Position numbers and translations under genes: made by a program. From Entomortierella parvispora (lineage: Eukaryota > Mortierellomycota > Mortierellomycetes > Mortierellales > Mortierellaceae), in contig OY752141.1 in the NCBI GenBank assembly GCA_963573315.1, positions 1,550,001 through 1,614,000 on the forward strand: a DNA stretch of 64,000 bases, in the 5' to 3' direction. The notes beneath the pieces are model-generated. The model did no database searches. It was given only the letters and a program-made list of their open reading frames with translations, and was not told the DNA's origin. Every line of letters begins with the position of its first letter. The stretch's first letter is position 1. Positions 1 through 13,600 of the stretch are shown here, piece by piece.

Positions 1-302
1 CAGCCAATCCGGGGCAGCGCTGCAGACACCCCTGTGAGAGATTGGGCGACGTTTGGCGGCCTCGGGTTCCTCCACTGATTCACCCGAGGCAACATGGAGT
101 AGAGCGATCGATCGATACCTTATACGCCCCCAGGTAGACTACGGGCCTCATGGGAATGCTATCCCACGAGGAGCATGTCCCCCTATCCCACTAGGCCAGC
201 ATGTCCCCGAGGCCTGCCATTACCCGAGACCCGAGGCCAGCATGTCCCCGCCCAAAGACTAGCCATATGCCAAGTCGACGCCACCAACCAGAATGAAGTC
301 AC

Positions 303-1677
<1,375 letters not shown>

Positions 1678-3159
1678 CGGAAAAGCGTGTCTTTTCGTCT
1701 TTTCGATAGAGGTTGTGGAGTTGTTACGTTGTATTCTCCTGCGACAGTTGTCAATCACACAAATGAGTAATGGCCTTGATTGTGGACACAGCTCTCCCAT
1801 GTCATCCCTGCATGATAAAATATTACAGCCATTGATACAACTTTCCCTAGTGAGTTCCTGGGCTCTACATGACCAGAAGTTCCTTCTTTGGCGTCTCGCT
1901 GCTGCCTTTTCGTTCGCGTCATTAGAGTTGTTCGTCTAAATATCGCCCCAGAAAACCGAGAGTAAATTTCCAAAAGACCGCTATAGAAATGCGATTTAGG
2001 ACAGGAGTGAGGTCAGAGACCGGTGACATGAGAAGGTGGTCGAAGACAAAACGGGAATGTGCGCTGTGCAACGTTTTCATTTGTCCAACCAGCTATAGCA
2101 AGTGAAAGCTCATTTTCTGGTCTAAGCACAAGTCGCACCGGTGGGGAGACCCGTGGTAAGGTCCTAAAAACAGTATTGGGGTTTGCGCAACAGAGGCCCA
2201 GACACAGTGGAGTATCTCGAACAGGGGTCAAGAGCGCCTTTAGGGCATCTGTTTCATGTTTTACAGGATCAGGTCGCACAGCATACATTTTTTTTCCCAC
2301 TCAATGCTGCCATGCAAGAGCCTCTCTGTGCAGAAAAAGAAATAGAATGCTCATACTGTTCGTCTTGACACTTTTAAAACTCTGGCCTTGGGTTGGTTCT
2401 CCTTAGGAAGGGAAATGCACTCCTCGCCAATAATCAAGGCAGCAAACATTATCCATGGCTGCAGATCTCGATCTAGCCCGGCCGATGCGGGGGGGGGGGC
2501 AAGGAGGGAATCTAGTGGGAGTACGCATCTGCTCTCTGTCTCTCACTCTCCCTGAGATTCACGGTAGTCAAGACATGCATTGCTCATGTAATCCCTCTTC
2601 CTGACTTTGTCGTCAGGGTCGTATCTTGCCTCCACGACACACTCCAAAAGCCAAAAGAAGACCTCTCTGTTTTGATGACGATTCAAGTGACTGGGTTGGA
2701 GGAGGACGTTCCAGTGGAGACTGTCCACGGGTATACATCTCTTAGCTATATGGCATGGTCCAATGTGCCACCTGTTTCGTGTAGACAAAGAGCGATATCA
2801 GATTGTTGTTTTGTTCGAGGTATTATTTGTGATCGATCGATTGGAGGAGGCCATTTTCTGTATTACAGTTTCCGGCCCGATTCCCCTCAGGAAAGTGTTT
2901 CCACCTTGACCGTCATCTTTCAACACTTGACCGTTCTGCGGGCGAACAAATCAGGGGTACATTGCATTGTAAAAGCTTTGGCGATGACAGAACAGAGAGC
3001 GCCCTGAGGAGTGTGCAACAAGGGGTTTCTTGCCCTCTTTTTTTTTTTTTTTTTTTTTTGGCAACCCGTCGTCTTTTTCTCCCCATGAGAATATAAAGCC
3101 TTCTGACTCCTGCATTCCCTGGGCACTTGTTTCTTTCTTTCCTCTCTTCTCAGTTTCTA
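1678..3159. other. Intergenic region, no supported gene
   Basis: About 1.5 kb between the phosphatase stop and the next ATG. The open frames present are short, overlap in several frames and carry no recognisable motif. The stretch holds a run of G around 2488-2498 and a 22-nt T tract at 3038-3059, about 100 bp before the next gene. The T tract may be part of that gene's promoter. Nothing else is seen. Confidence 0.6.
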
Positions 3160-5822
3160 ATGCCTCCTGTAATCTCATCGACTACAATGGCACCTCTTGG
3201 ATTTGCCAGAAGCTGGATCAAACGCAGGCTGCGATTACACAAGAACTCGCGTAGCAGTGCAGAGTCCGAATCAAAAACGTGTTACTCGCTCTCCTCAACA
3301 TCATCTTCCTCTTGGTTGCCATCTTCGTCGCCGCCCGAAACGATTTCCCCAATTGCCTCGACAGCTTCAGTTGCTTTCTCCTCAACTCCGCCTGTCCAGA
3401 CACAGCCAGGAACGCACATTGAATCCTCGGTGGAGAGATCGACGGTGGCTCTTCACTCTTCCACATCTCCTACCTCCTTTCTCCAACCCTCGCACTCGTC
3501 CTCAGTCTCCTCACTTTTGTCCCCTCAATCGCAGATGCATCTACCAGTTGCTCACTGTTTCCCTCCGCCTCCTGCCCGATTATCGTCCATTCCGCTCCAT
3601 CAGCCAGTTCGCGCAACATCTGCGAGGTCCGCCAAGAAGTCCTTGTCTTCGGCAACATCCAAGGACGCGATACTGACAAATTATCAACAAGCTGCTGCCT
3701 CCAAGTCGGCGCCCTTTTTGAAAACGGCTACGTACCTACAGTCGGAGCAACAATTTAAGCACACGGTCATCAACTCTCCCTCGCATCTTCCACATTTTCG
3801 TCCATCGACACCTAGCTACACCCAGCCTCTTGTTCCAGCGCCTCGAGACAACGTTCGTGGCCACACTGACGGACCGTCTTTCAAATCAGACCCTTTTCTC
3901 CCCTCTCTGCCTCCTCACCACTCGACTCGTTGGATACCTCTTGAGCAATTGAGGGGATCACAACAAAACAATCGATCTTTTGCCTCATTACCTACACAAC
4001 TCTTGTCATCTTCCCCCTTTTCATTCTTCTGGTCAACAGCACAGCAATTGAAGCTAACGCTTGGATCTAATCGAAATTGGCGCACCGGTCATCCATCCAA
4101 TGCAGCTTCCTTCTCCTCCTCTTTCTCGAGACAACATCACCGACGCAACCCATCAGCCATCAGCCAATTTGACCATTACTTGTACAGAAGTCACCAAAGC
4201 CAACCAACGATGTCAACTTCTCATCGTACTGCTGCACCTCCTCCCCTTCAACATCAAAAGAATCATTTACGCCTTAGCCAACGACAACAACAAATCAAGA
4301 TCTATTCTTGTCAACCGACCAACATGTTCAGGAGCCTCTCCTCCCGCTTTGGAGCATCAACAGAAACGTTGCCCGTAGTTGAAACTGTGGTTGGTGATCG
4401 ACGATGTCACAATGGAGTTTTATTGTTAACTCACAGCTCGTTAGTAATAACACAATTCCCTCCTTTTCATTGCAGGCACAAGAATACGCAAGGACGATCA
4501 AGGCGCTGTGGAGGATGGTGGAGGAGGAGGAACTTTCACAGCGGATAGCAGATGCTCCAACAGAAGAGGAGAGAGAGCGAATTATTCTCGAACACACCCA
4601 AAAGCAACAGCAACAGCAGCAGCGACAACATCACCAGCAACAGTGTCAAGAGCAGTGTCAGTATAAGTCTTGCCAGCATCAACGGTCACCTTCGTCATCA
4701 TGGCTGGTGCCCTCGCTCATGCAGGCACAGTTTCATTCTTCACAGGGCAGCAGTCGCCAAAGTGCGGCCAGTGCAGCCACTGCTGGTAGTCGATCGAGTT
4801 TGGCCACAATCCAACAAAGCAGCCAGGTGGCCTTGATCAAGCAAATGGCAGCTCTCAAAGGGGATACACACCATTCCATGTCCAAAGGCGATCCTGCCGC
4901 CGCGCTTGCCACCCTCCAGCGGAGTAGAACCGTCAATGACACATCATCAACAGTTCGTCAAAAAGGTCGTCACCATAGTCAGCAACCATACAAACCGTCC
5001 TGCCCACAGCGCCATCATCATCCACTCTCTTCTCCCGCGACAATGGCGGTTGATGACCCAGCACCTACTCTCTTCCAGCGCCGATCTGCACCGCAGCCTT
5101 CCAGAACACGGTTCTCACAGATTTCTGACGCGACGTCTGCTTGTGAATGCAAACTTTTCCTTTCTGGTTCCTCCAGTGCATCTCTTGACTCTTCGACTGC
5201 GACGGCCATGAACGATTCAGAGTGTAAGCTGCAAAGAAGCCACACAGACAAGACCAGCAAAACAGTGTTGATCTCGTCCAGTGTCCAACAGTGCGCACAT
5301 GTACTGCAAAAGCACGACCACATGACGATCGAGGAGCGTCTGTTGCTGGAAGAAGATTGGCGACTTCAGGCAAAGTTGCTTCGCAGCGCAGACATCTTCT
5401 TGACGACGCCTTATCTGTGTGGTTCGCAGCAATCGTTAGACAAGGTCCCGTCTGCAGCCCAACAGGCAATCACAGAGGACCCAGATCGCTCTGCCCACGT
5501 CCGAGGTGTATTTTCGAAAGAGTTTACAGAATATGAGCCAGCTCTTGAGCGTCAAGATGAAAAAGGTGACGAGGATGCTGCTAGTGGGCGGCAGCAGGAA
5601 AGGCATCAGTGGGACAGTGAGAGTGTAGACGATTTGACCGCACAGGACCCATTGCGACGAAGAAAGACATCGTTTGCGAGTGGCGAGAAGGAGGACGAGG
5701 AGGACGAGATTGTGGTGGCAACAAAGGTCGGGGTGCGATCAAGTCGACTGATGCAATGGGGTGCAGCAGCGACGACGACGGCAGGCGAAAGCAGCAGCAG
5801 CAGCACAGTTGCGGCAACATAG
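3160..5822 (+). CDS. Ser/Gln/His-rich protein of unknown function
   Basis: Two long frames join across an intron whose acceptor is the CATTGCAG ending at 4475, so exon 2 is 4476-5822. The donor is one of several phase-0 GTs between 4375 and 4390; the first, GTAGTT at 4375, gives exon 1 as 3160-4374. A second ATG at 3187 has a better context. The N-terminal half is basic then Ser/Pro/Thr/His-rich. The C-terminal half opens with a charged helix (QEYARTIKALWRMVEEEEL), then polyQ/His and long Ser runs. A second helical segment (MTIEERLLLEEDWRLQAKLL) follows, with an acidic C-terminus. The two helical blocks are the only parts likely to be folded. I do not recognise a family and assign no function. 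Confidence 0.6.
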
Positions 5823-5920
5823 ATTCTTTTATTATTTGTTCATGACAATGACAAAGGTGGCGTGTGCGCGACCCGCGCGGTGCTGGGGGCCCAGACAGGG
5901 CAAAGAGAGCGATGCATGCA

Positions 5921-5956
5921 TCCTTCCTTCCTTCCTTCCTTCCTTCCATCCATCCT
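5921..5956. repeat. (TTCC)n microsatellite
   Basis: Perfect, then degenerate TTCC/ATCC tetranucleotide repeats. They lie in the gap between the unknown protein and the SMP-domain gene, within the pyrimidine-rich upstream region of the latter. Confidence 0.9.
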
Positions 5957-6435
5957 TCGTTTCTATCCATCTCTTTGCCAGTCCACTCCTCTCCTCGGCA
6001 CCCACTCATCCTCGCGCACTCACCCACACGCACTCGCCCACACCTTCCCGGCTGTTTGTCGCCGTCTCCCAGATCTGCACTTATTCCCGCCTGCCCCAAC
6101 CGTCAAGAAACAGCAATCAGCAACCGTGCTTCCCATGTTCCTTCTCTTCTTGTCTCCTTCTTGATCCATTGCTCTGCAGTCTCCATCCCAGCCACTTTGT
6201 TTGCGGCTTTGTGCTGTTGGCCCGCCCATCCTGTCGACATTGACCTGCAAGCCGTTCATTGGTCGGTCGCTTTTCTGTCGTCGCGAGACACTCTTTTTCT
6301 CCCCCTCTCTCTCCCTCTCTCTCTCTTTTTTTTTTTTTTTTATTCCGCCACTCTTTTCGGCTTGTCTCATTTCCCTTTCTTCTGTGGGGTTTTTTGTCAT
6401 CCCTGTGTGTGTGCGTGCCCATCCACCCATCCACC

Positions 6436-9400
6436 ATGCATCCTTACCTATTCTTCTACCTGCTTGGCGGACTGACCTTTATTCCCGTCATTATCCTGGC
6501 CACAGTGGCGATTCTCTGGATATCCCTGCCCACGCTCGACACTTCCAAACCCCGGCCCACAGATCTGCCGTCCCCGCAGAGCCTGCGTGATCAGCTTGAA
6601 AAGGGTACCACATTTGCAAAGTCGACGGCTACGGACGAGTTAGCTGGCGGCTCCATCCGTAGACGAGCTTCAGCGAAACTACAATCTCGATCGAAACAGC
6701 TCCTGCAATCCGAGTCGCAATCATCGACTTGGGTCAATTCCGGGGTTTCTTCCACCTCTTCAGCTTCCGCCCCTGCCCGCCTGCATGGTGCAGAGAATTC
6801 TGCAACAGGAGATGTTGACGGACTGGACGAGAAAAAACGCGCCGCTGGCCTTGATGAGGAAGGGTACGGGGACGAAGATGAAGCGAGCGACAGGGACGAC
6901 ACCTCCGTTGATGGCGACACAGCTACGTCAACCGCCAGTTTAAAGAACTCTGCAAGGGAGCCGGATGTGCTGATGCAGGCAGATCCCAACCTCAACAAAG
7001 AGGGTTATGTTCGGATGACCCGTGTGCCTCGTCTGGGACCTGCAGCCGAGTCTATCTCTGACTACATGTCCAACATGCTGTTCCAACCCAAGAATGCTCG
7101 ACCAAAGGACTCGTACTATGCTGTCCTTCGTTATGATACCCTATTTTTGTACGAAAGCGACCAGCAACGGGATTGCAAATCGGTGGTTCCAATGAATTTG
7201 TATGAGGTCAAAATCTTTCCAAGGAACTTGCCAGACAATGAAGTTTTTAACAAGGAGCACCCTATCCAAATCAAACGGAAAGTGGACGCACCCGCGTCAA
7301 GTGGCAGCATCATGGACAATGGCCAAGACGAGTACTACATCTTTATCCATACACCAGTTGTCAAGGAGGACTGGTAAGCGCCTAATTTGAAAATTTGCTT
7401 GACCAAACATTTTTTTTTGTCTTGGCACGCACGCGATCTGGTGATTTTGTGCTCACTGCAAGCTGTATTTATTTAAACCCCCAATATCGCAACGCTAGGT
7501 ATCTCGCACTCTTGTACGCATCCAAACTGAGAAAGCCAGGAACAAAACAAAAGATCCAGGACAAAGCCCAGTTCGACCAAGAGGCGATCTTGAACCATAT
7601 CCGTATTCTTCATTCCGACAAGCACCACGAGCATACACGCTGGTTCAACTCATTCTTGGGTCGTATCTTCTTGGGAGTGTACAAGACACAGAAAATTCGC
7701 GACATCTTCATTCAAAAGATCACCCGCAAAACTCTCAAACTTAAACGACCTTCGTTCCTGGGAGAGATCAAAGTACGATCGTTCGATGTCGGCCACAGTA
7801 TACCTTATATCACACGGACGCGTCTGCATGAACTCGCCCCGAACGGAGAGTTAACAGCAGAGTTTCATTTGGCTTATCGTGGAGGCGTAAGAGTCGAAAT
7901 CGAGGTTGACGTCGGAATTGGACTTGCAAGTCTTAAGCCCGTCAAGGTCACCATTGTCCTAGCTGTTTTAGTGAAGGCAATCTCGGGTATGATGACTCTC
8001 AAGATCAAGGCACCACCCACAAATCGTTTCTGGATTGGGTTTCAGGAGGCACCTACTATGGATATTGTAATCGAGCCTATTGTGGCGGACAAAGCCATCA
8101 AGCTAAACATGGTCCTTAGTGCTATTGAAGCAAAAATCAGGGAAGCCATGGTGGAGGCCATAGTGCTGCCAAACATGGACGATTACCCGTTCTTTGATTC
8201 GAAAGGAGCTGGCGGTATCTTTGAAGGCGACGAGGATATTTCTACAAATCGGGCGGATGAGAGCGATGCAGAGTCGACCCTTACGCCCAAAACTGGGAAA
8301 AAAAGCCAAGGACAGACTTCTGGTGGACGCAGAGGAAGCGAAAGCTCCTTCAGTTCAGATCATGGACCAACAACTCTAGATGGAGCTGACAGAAAACTTT
8401 CCTGGAGTTCAGCTGGAACCGACTCTGACGCAGATCCGGAATCTCTGCCCATTGCCTCGACACCCCCGAAGCCGAGCCTGTACCTGAACCATCATCATAC
8501 CACCAGTTTCAGCACCTCCAACGCGAACGCGATAGCCAATACTATGGCCGCCAAATTCAAGAGGTTCTCACAGGCTCACTTTCCAACGAGGTCAGCGGAA
8601 TCTCTGGCCGACTCTGCGAAGCTAAACACAAAGCCGACGGTGGCAACTTCGATTGCAACTGCCATCCGGACCTCGCCTTCTGGAACACCTCATTCTAGCA
8701 ATGCTGCTCCCGGTAACTCCTCCAAATTGCAGTCGGCACTCCCAAAACTATCTGCCTTAAATGATACTGCTGCTGACGGCGGTCATGGGCCTCGAATATT
8801 TTCATCTTCACCTGCGTATGGGCCTTCAAAGAAGGACTCTTCTAACTCTCTCCGACGTCTGGCTATGCTGGAATCCCCCACCAGCGATGATTCTGAAAGC
8901 ATCAGTTCTGACGACAATAACACCCCAACCGGCAACGACCCTGTGTACCAGTCCTTGGGTAGTCCAGTCCAGCCCTTGGGGATTTCTTCTTTGTCAGCTT
9001 CACTGTCCTCCAGTGGGCCAGAGTTTGACACTCTTACCCGCTCGAATGGACTACGCAAATGGGATACAACGCCTGTAACCAAGAGTGACGAGGCAGCTCC
9101 AGGAGAGGAGGAAGAGAGCGTAGGAGCGTCTTCATTGTCATCTCATATCGGTATTGCAGGCATTTTGGAAGAAAGTCGACCGGCGTCCAATTCAATCTCG
9201 GGGACTGCTTTATCAGTTCAAGGAAACCTCGCTAACTTGTTTTCCAATGAGCGGAAAAAGAAAAACCACCGCAGGAACAGCAGCACCAACGTGGAGAATG
9301 ACCAGGATGACGCGTCTCTTAACAGAGGTGTCGGATCAATTAGCACAAGCCACCAGGAGCACAGTCGGAGGAACAGTGGCGACAGTCTGATGTCGCTCAA

Positions 9401-10124
9401 GCTGAAGAAAGATCTGCTTTTAAAAAAGATTATAAGCCATGGGAGCAACAATAACAACAGCAACAACGATGGTAATCTCGAAGAGAGCCGTGAAGGACAG
9501 GGCAGCTCTAGCAGTCGATCTTCTGTGTCCAAGTTTTCAATGGAGGATATCAAAGTAGGTGGCCTGTTGGGTCATCGTCGAAGAGGAAGCGTACCAAGTG
9601 CTACCAACAACACAAGGGGGATATCGTCCCCGTTAAACCCTATGCAACGTACTGAAGAGCGGCAGCTGGAAAATTCGGCATCGATCGCGTCCATGCCCTC
9701 ACCATCACTTTCGGCTCCAGCAGCTGCGACACCACGCAACAGAGCAGTGTTGGGGCGGACAAAATCTAGTGGTGCTGCATCCTCCACTCGAAACCAGGAC
9801 AGGGAATTGTATCCTCTAGGTCGCCCATTTGAGAGCTCTCCGTCTGGTACTAAGTTGGAGGCAGCAGCGCCAACGTCCACGTCCTCTCCTTTGGTTGATT
9901 TATCTCAATTGCCACCACCACCATCTGCTTCGATCTCGTTCAGTCCCTCAATATCTTCCAATCATTCAGGCGGGTCCGGATCCACGAGCTCTTCAAGATC
10001 AGCATATCTTCAACAAAAATCTCAAGCAGCCCTGGGAGCGACAAAGGCGTGGGTGAAGCGGTCGTTGGAGGATCGGAGGGTGAGTGAGGATGACCCGTTG
10101 CTGTCGGGCAAGATGTGCGTTTAG
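6436..10124 (+). CDS. NVJ2: Nvj2/TEX2-like SMP-domain lipid-transfer protein at membrane contact sites
   Basis: Two exons, 6436-7373 and 7499-10124, give 1187 residues. The ATG follows ACC and starts MHPYLFFYLLGGLTF, a membrane anchor at about residues 4-30. An acidic linker follows. A PH-like region is at about residues 190-340 (YVRMTRVP, YYAVLRYDTLFLYES). An SMP domain is at about 360-545 (WFNSFLGRIFLGVYKTQ, FLGEIKVRSFDVGHSIPYI, VEIEVDVGIG). The remaining 640 residues are Ser-rich and disordered. This N-terminal membrane helix, PH, SMP order is that of yeast Nvj2 and animal TEX2, which transfer lipids such as ceramide from the ER at contact sites. The tail is much longer than in yeast. The intron splits the Trp codon between the PH and SMP regions, and reading through it hits a stop at once. 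Confidence 0.88.
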
Positions 10125-10683
10125 TCCCGCCGCCTGGAATAAAATGCTAAGCCACCGTTCATTCATTTTGGAGAAAACCAGATCACATTATTCTGTTCAT
10201 TTTGATGTGATGCTTGCTCTTTTACACTTTGTCCAGGTTGACCCGCTCGCCCATCAATTCATCCGCCCTCACCACTTGCGCATTGACAACAGAAAGTTGC
10301 TCCAATACAGTCATCTCGGCAGCCTTGGTCCATTGTCAACATCCTACTCCAGTGACCTGAAGACTGCTGTCAGTATTCACGTTTGGAACTTCGCGACAGA
10401 AACACCCTGCTCACGACATCACTGCTTTCCCACCGCGCTTTCCTCCGCTTGAGCATACGTCCACCAGGTATAAAACACAAAAGACACGCAGCTCATTAAT
10501 GAAGGATGGCGGCCCTACCCAATGCTTTGTTGACTGACAGTTTGTGCGGAATTCCCTTGTGCTAGTGGCCTGGAGTTCCTTGAGTGCCCTTTGGTGACAG
10601 ACCAAGGGATTCTTGAGTACAGGAGGACTTTGTCGCCCGGCCCCCCTAATTCTTGCAGACTCATCGGAAAACACCATAGCGCC
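10125..10683. other. Intergenic region between NVJ2-like and SAC3-like genes
   Basis: About 560 bp between two same-strand genes. It must hold the 3' UTR of the SMP gene and the promoter of SAC3. No gene, repeat or clear regulatory motif is seen. Confidence 0.5.
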
Positions 10684-13600
10684 ATGAACTTAAGCGCGCC
10701 CAAGCCAAAGGAGCTAAATAACCCAGAGGATGCCGAGAGTCGACTCGCCCGATTCACGGCTGTGCCCATTGGGAATCGATTTGAAGAGGTTCGAAATCTT
10801 TTGTTTCTTGAAATCTCTTGCTGTTGTGATTGCAGGAACATGCTTTTGTGCTTTTCTTAGACCTTTTTGTCAACTTTTTGAGGTGGCCCATATGGTTTTA
10901 TCGATGACTTTCTTGCTCGAGAGTCGCCCGTTGGCGTAGTTTACACGGAGAGTGCATCTTCGCGGCGCTGTGGGGGTCTAGCAAAAGATTAGCAACTGGG
11001 GCCACCCCAAGATCCTGAAATTCATTCATCCTCCGCTGGCGAAAGCTCGACCACTGACGCGATATCCCCATCATTGTTACTTTCTCTCACTTGTCTTGAA
11101 ATCATTGGTCATTTGGATCGCTCCTTTCCGTATCTGGAACGCACCCGTGGTCCCCGACAGCTTAAAGGAAAGCGCATCAAAGAGCGCGAGGATGCGATCA
11201 AGCAAGGTCTTCTCCCAGACCCCAATAAGCCTACACGCCTAGAGGATGCCATCACCTTCGTCGGAACATGCATGGACATGTGTCCTGAATTCGAGCGACA
11301 TGAACGCGAATACCAGCAGAACGTGGAGATCTTTGAGAAGGTATAACAGCAAAGTCAGTGGAGAATGCGGAACTCTGGAGGTATATTGTTGGCTGAAAAC
11401 TCATGAAATCCTCTTTTACGTTCTATAGATCAGCGGAACGGAATCTATTGATCACTCGAGGGCAGTCAAAATGTATCATAGACCAGCTGCAGGAGCAGAT
11501 CAGCCTTTACCTTCTGATGTCCGACCTCCGCCGGTCCTTTTGGTGGGTCATTGAAGTCTGGACTTGTTGTGCTCATTACTCAGTATTTGGCTAGTCCTTT
11601 GACGAGTGTCTTTTGCTTGGATGATAGTCAACCTTGGATTATTTGATAAAGGAGATTGTGGCAGAAGACAGCCTGTCAGAGTCACATGCTTTTGTCCGCG
11701 ACAGAACCCGATCAATCCGACAGGACTTTACACTCCAAAACAGCCGCGGAATAGAGGCTGTCCAGGCACATGAGATCATTGCACGTTTTCATATCTTGTG
11801 TGTTCACCAACTGTGCGAATCCAAAAATTTCAGTGCACAGCAGGAAATGGAGCAGCTACGGAAAGGTGACGGTCGCAACAATGCCGAGCTCCAGGAAATC
11901 TTGGAATAGGGCTTATTTTAAACCATCGTTTTTTTTGTTCATAGTCTTGACAAGTTTGCAGGAGTTTTACGACGACCTACGCCTCGAGGACATTCCTTGT
12001 CCGAATGAGGCAGAGTTTCGAGCATATCATATTCTGAGCCATTTGCACGACCCAGACATGGTACGGCAGGCTCAGCAGCTGCCGCCTCATATCTTCAACG
12101 ACCCCTATATCCAGGTAGCAGCAGAAATTCATGCGCTCACTCGACGAAACAACGACATCCGACGGCGTGGAAAGGTTCAATCTGAAGCATCACCCAATTT
12201 CTTTAGCCGATTCTTCAAAATGATCGATGGGCCCGCAACAACCTATCTCATGGCATGCTTGCTGGAAACCAACTTTGCTGACATTCGGAAAGGCGCTTTG
12301 AAAGCTTTGAATAAGGCGTATATGGAGAAATACGGAGGTTTCAGTGTTGAGGATCTTGTAAATATCTTGGGGTTTGATGACATGGAGGAGTGCATCACCA
12401 ATTGCCGAGAATATGGCCTAGAAGTTACCTTGCAGGGGCATCCACGGGTTATCTACAACCGCAGAGATGGCAAAATCCGTATCTGGAAAGGTAAATGCAA
12501 GGTTATTTACGATATTTCCATAAAGGCTCGCGTATTTGCGTATTTACCAATGTATTTCTCTTTACTCGTATTTAGAGGGTTCCATGGCCTTGAAGCAGCA
12601 TCGTAATGAGCGACTTGTCGAGTCCAAACGCCAGCCATTCACAACCTCACAAATTATTTATGGAGAGACACCAGGACCATTCCAGAAGAGCCCTGTTGGA
12701 TCAAGATCAATGTTGCCTGCAATGAACCGCATCCCACCAATGCAACAACATCAGATGCCATTTACCTCAAAAGCGAAGCCGACCTTCCCATCAGCAGCGC
12801 CTGCCAGATTCGAAATAGCTCCAGGGATCCAGGGACAACCAGCTACTGCGAAACCAAAGTCAAGCCAGCCGTTTAGTGGGGTGTTCGATTTCGGACTGGG
12901 CGATGTTGCAGGTGCTTTGGAAGCTACAAGCGGAAGAGCGGCTACAGGTCGGATAGGCCCATCCGCCTTTCCTTCGTCGGTCTCTATTGCTGGAGCGGGA
13001 TTTTCTCAAAACATCATCGCTTCAGCATTTGCCCCAATCAGAGCCAGCAATAGCTTACAAAATAGCCAAGCACAGCCGGCATCCTCTATGTTTTCCTCTT
13101 CATTGAATCCTACAGCACCGGCATTCACCCCCTCAGAGGCACCACTTACTTCCAACGCAGGTGCTGGCAGTTTTTCATTCGCAGGGAAGACACTCTCAAG
13201 TGATTCATCAACAGGAACTATTCCAGGAGACACTTCCAACTTATCATCGTCGACACCCATTGGCTCCTCATTACCGCCGTTTACGGCTGTCGTCAAGCCA
13301 AAAACCTCCGTGCATCCCTCATTACTCCCTCAGATCACTCTGGGACCTTTCGCGGGCATTCCTGGCGCAGCAGGCGCGCCTTCCAGCAACGTCACGTCCA
13401 ACCGTTCTGAGCCTGTGTCAAGCGGTCCATCTGCTCCGAGAGCCCCTCTTTTTTCGCTTTCACCATCAATATCGACGTCGGGATTGTCGACCGTGTCATC
13501 ATCGATATCGCAGGACGCTCCCCCTCAGCCCTTTATGCCCTCCATTCCTACGCGGTCAACTCTGGTACAGGCACCAACAGCGCAACAACCACCCGCACAG

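Noticed and set aside
2013-2406. Pair of overlapping frames of about 100 codons on both strands
   Set aside because: No similarity to any family I know and no start or splice context. They are most likely chance frames.
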